This document shows positions 63,104 through 64,000 of a DNA stretch of 64,000 nt, one piece after another. The stretch lies in the NCBI RefSeq assembly GCF_018223345.1, contig NZ_CP073587.1, positions 1,213,001 through 1,277,000 on the forward strand, written 5' to 3'. The position numbers and the translations under genes are program-made. Each line of letters begins with the position of its first letter. The first letter of the stretch is position 1. The notes beneath the pieces were generated by a model, which was not told the DNA's origin, searched no databases, and worked only from the letters and a program-made list of their open reading frames with translations. The stretch comes from Shewanella yunxiaonensis. GTDB lineage: Bacteria > Pseudomonadota > Gammaproteobacteria > Enterobacterales > Shewanellaceae.

Positions 63104-64000
63104 ATGAAAGAATTATTAGCTAGAAAAAAAGAGATTATGGCGTTATTCAAAGACGTCCTTGAACCTAAGGAATCTATTGTTATATCTGACTGGAAAAAAG
63201 ATGGTGGTAAAATAATTGGTTGTTTATATAACTATTTTCCAGAAGAAATTATTACTGCTGCGGGATTTCTGCCTTATCGTGTAAATGCTTTAAATAGTCA
63301 GGGAACTGAATTAGCTGAACCCAGATTTTCTCAAATTAACTGCAGCTTAGTGAGACATTTCTACAACGAAGCTGCTAAAGGCGCTCAGGACTTTTTAGAT
63401 GGATTAGTTACAGTAAATAACTGTGATCATCTTCGAAGGTTATTCGATAACTGGCAAGATCAAATCGATACCGGATTTTTTTATTTTATTCCGCTGCCAA
63501 AAAAGGCCGGCGAATTGCAAATTGAAGAATTTTGTAAGAAAATTTCAGCTTTTAAATCAAGATTTGAGGAATTTTTTAGAATTAGCATATCTGATGAAAG
63601 TCTGAAAACTGCTATCAGAGTGCATAATGTCACTAAAAATCTTCAGAGACAGCTTTACGACTTTCGAGCACAAGGCTGCAGTTTGATATCTGCAGCAGAT
63701 GTGATGACGATAATGATCGCAAGTCACTGCTTTCCTAGAGAGAGATTTAATACTCTTTTGAGTGAACTCGTTAATATTTGTCAATCATATAAATTTGAAG
63801 CGGATGCTAATGCTAAGAAAGTAATGGTAATAGGTGGAGAATTAGATAACTCAAATATTTTACAGCTCATTGAGGAATCTGGGGCATTTGTTATTACAGA
63901 CTCATTGGGTTATGGCACTCGAGACTGTAAAAAAGATATTCCATTATCTAATAACCCTATTAGTGACATTGCCAACTACTATCTTTCAATAAAACCTTGT
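63104..64000 (+). CDS. 2-hydroxyacyl-CoA dehydratase / benzoyl-CoA reductase / double-cubane family protein (partial)
   Basis: 299 codons are visible before the window ends. 'IIGCLYNYFPEEIITAAGFLPYRV' (38-60) is the family's PEE-x-x-x-AAG motif. Candidate Fe-S ligands are Cys80 in 'RFSQINCSLVR' and Cys107 in 'TVNNCDHLRRLFDNW'. The second domain has 'VMVIGGELDN' and 'ESGAFVITDSLGYGTRDC' (Cys275), as in HgdB/BcrB-type subunits. These oxygen-sensitive proteins receive electrons from an ATP-dependent activator to drive difficult reductions or dehydrations. ATG 63104 follows GGGGTG. Whether it is a dehydratase, an aryl-CoA reductase or a double-cubane protein cannot be decided here; the partner activator should lie beyond the window. 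Confidence 0.85.
   Translation, partial: MKELLARKKEIMALFKDVLEPKESIVISDWKKDGGKIIGCLYNYFPEEIITAAGFLPYRVNALNSQGTELAEPRFSQINCSLVRHFYNEAAKGAQDFLDGLVTVNNCDHLRRLFDNWQDQIDTGFFYFIPLPKKAGELQIEEFCKKISAFKSRFEEFFRISISDESLKTAIRVHNVTKNLQRQLYDFRAQGCSLISAADVMTIMIASHCFPRERFNTLLSELVNICQSYKFEADANAKKVMVIGGELDNSNILQLIEESGAFVITDSLGYGTRDCKKDIPLSNNPISDIANYYLSIKPC

Overview
The window looks like chromosome of a Shewanella-type gammaproteobacterium. The evidence is two OmcA/MtrC-family decaheme lipoproteins, a periplasmic tetraheme cytochrome plus flavoprotein pair, a TyrR with galU/galE beside it, a DctBD-controlled TRAP dicarboxylate system, and a gltX gene followed by an Ala/Glu tRNA cluster. No rRNA, CRISPR array, prophage or intact insertion sequence was seen.

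Layout. 1-7.6 kb is a cell-surface block: the end of UDP-glucose dehydrogenase, a nucleotide-sugar epimerase, an AT-rich O-antigen-ligase/polymerase-like membrane protein, a membrane sulfatase-fold enzyme, a small membrane protein, and an L,D-transpeptidase that overlaps an orphan helix-turn-helix gene. 8.3-21.1 kb is a complete Flp/Tad pilus locus (pilin, prepilin peptidase, RcpC, secretin, lipoprotein, three TadE/F/G-type minor-pilin proteins, TadZ, TadA, TadB, TadC, TadD) with an extra MoxR-like AAA ATPase inserted. 21.3-26.4 kb holds housekeeping genes (MipA/OmpV, ycdX, cysQ, mak, elyC, DUF2982). 26.7-32.1 kb is a tandem pair of decaheme outer-membrane cytochromes with collagen-like linkers and matching 5' and 3' regulatory elements, followed by a LysR regulator. 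33.5-40.7 kb holds a bactofilin, a galU-galE-napF operon, tyrR, and a divergent LysR/MFS pair. 40.7-47.0 kb is dctPQM plus dctBD, with a good sigma-54 promoter and a 20-bp palindrome upstream. 47.4-50.1 kb is gltX and eight tRNA genes (three Ala-GGC, five Glu-UUC) built from exact 165-bp tandem units and two collapsed tRNA-Glu remnants. 50.2-57.6 kb is a tripartite RND efflux operon and a SigZ-type sigma factor, flanked by decayed IS110 and IS3 remnants.

The most interesting region is 57.6-64.0 kb. It contains a NarX/NarL-like two-component system whose sensor has a four-cysteine PAS domain, and a long intergenic region with NarL-type heptamers and CRP-like sites. These are followed by a co-directional set: secreted tetraheme cytochrome, secreted FAD_binding_2 flavoprotein, outer-membrane channel protein, an 11-bp perfect hairpin, a 57-residue small protein, and a 2-hydroxyacyl-CoA dehydratase/benzoyl-CoA reductase/double-cubane-family protein that runs off the end. 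The flavoprotein belongs to the fumarate-reductase superfamily but lacks the arginine and histidine residues that define fumarate reductases. I infer an uncharacterised anaerobic respiratory/reductive pathway for an unknown organic acceptor.

Limits: all assignments come from reading the sequence and remembered family motifs; no searches were run. Start sites were moved from the longest reading frame when a ribosome binding site or signal peptide argued for it.
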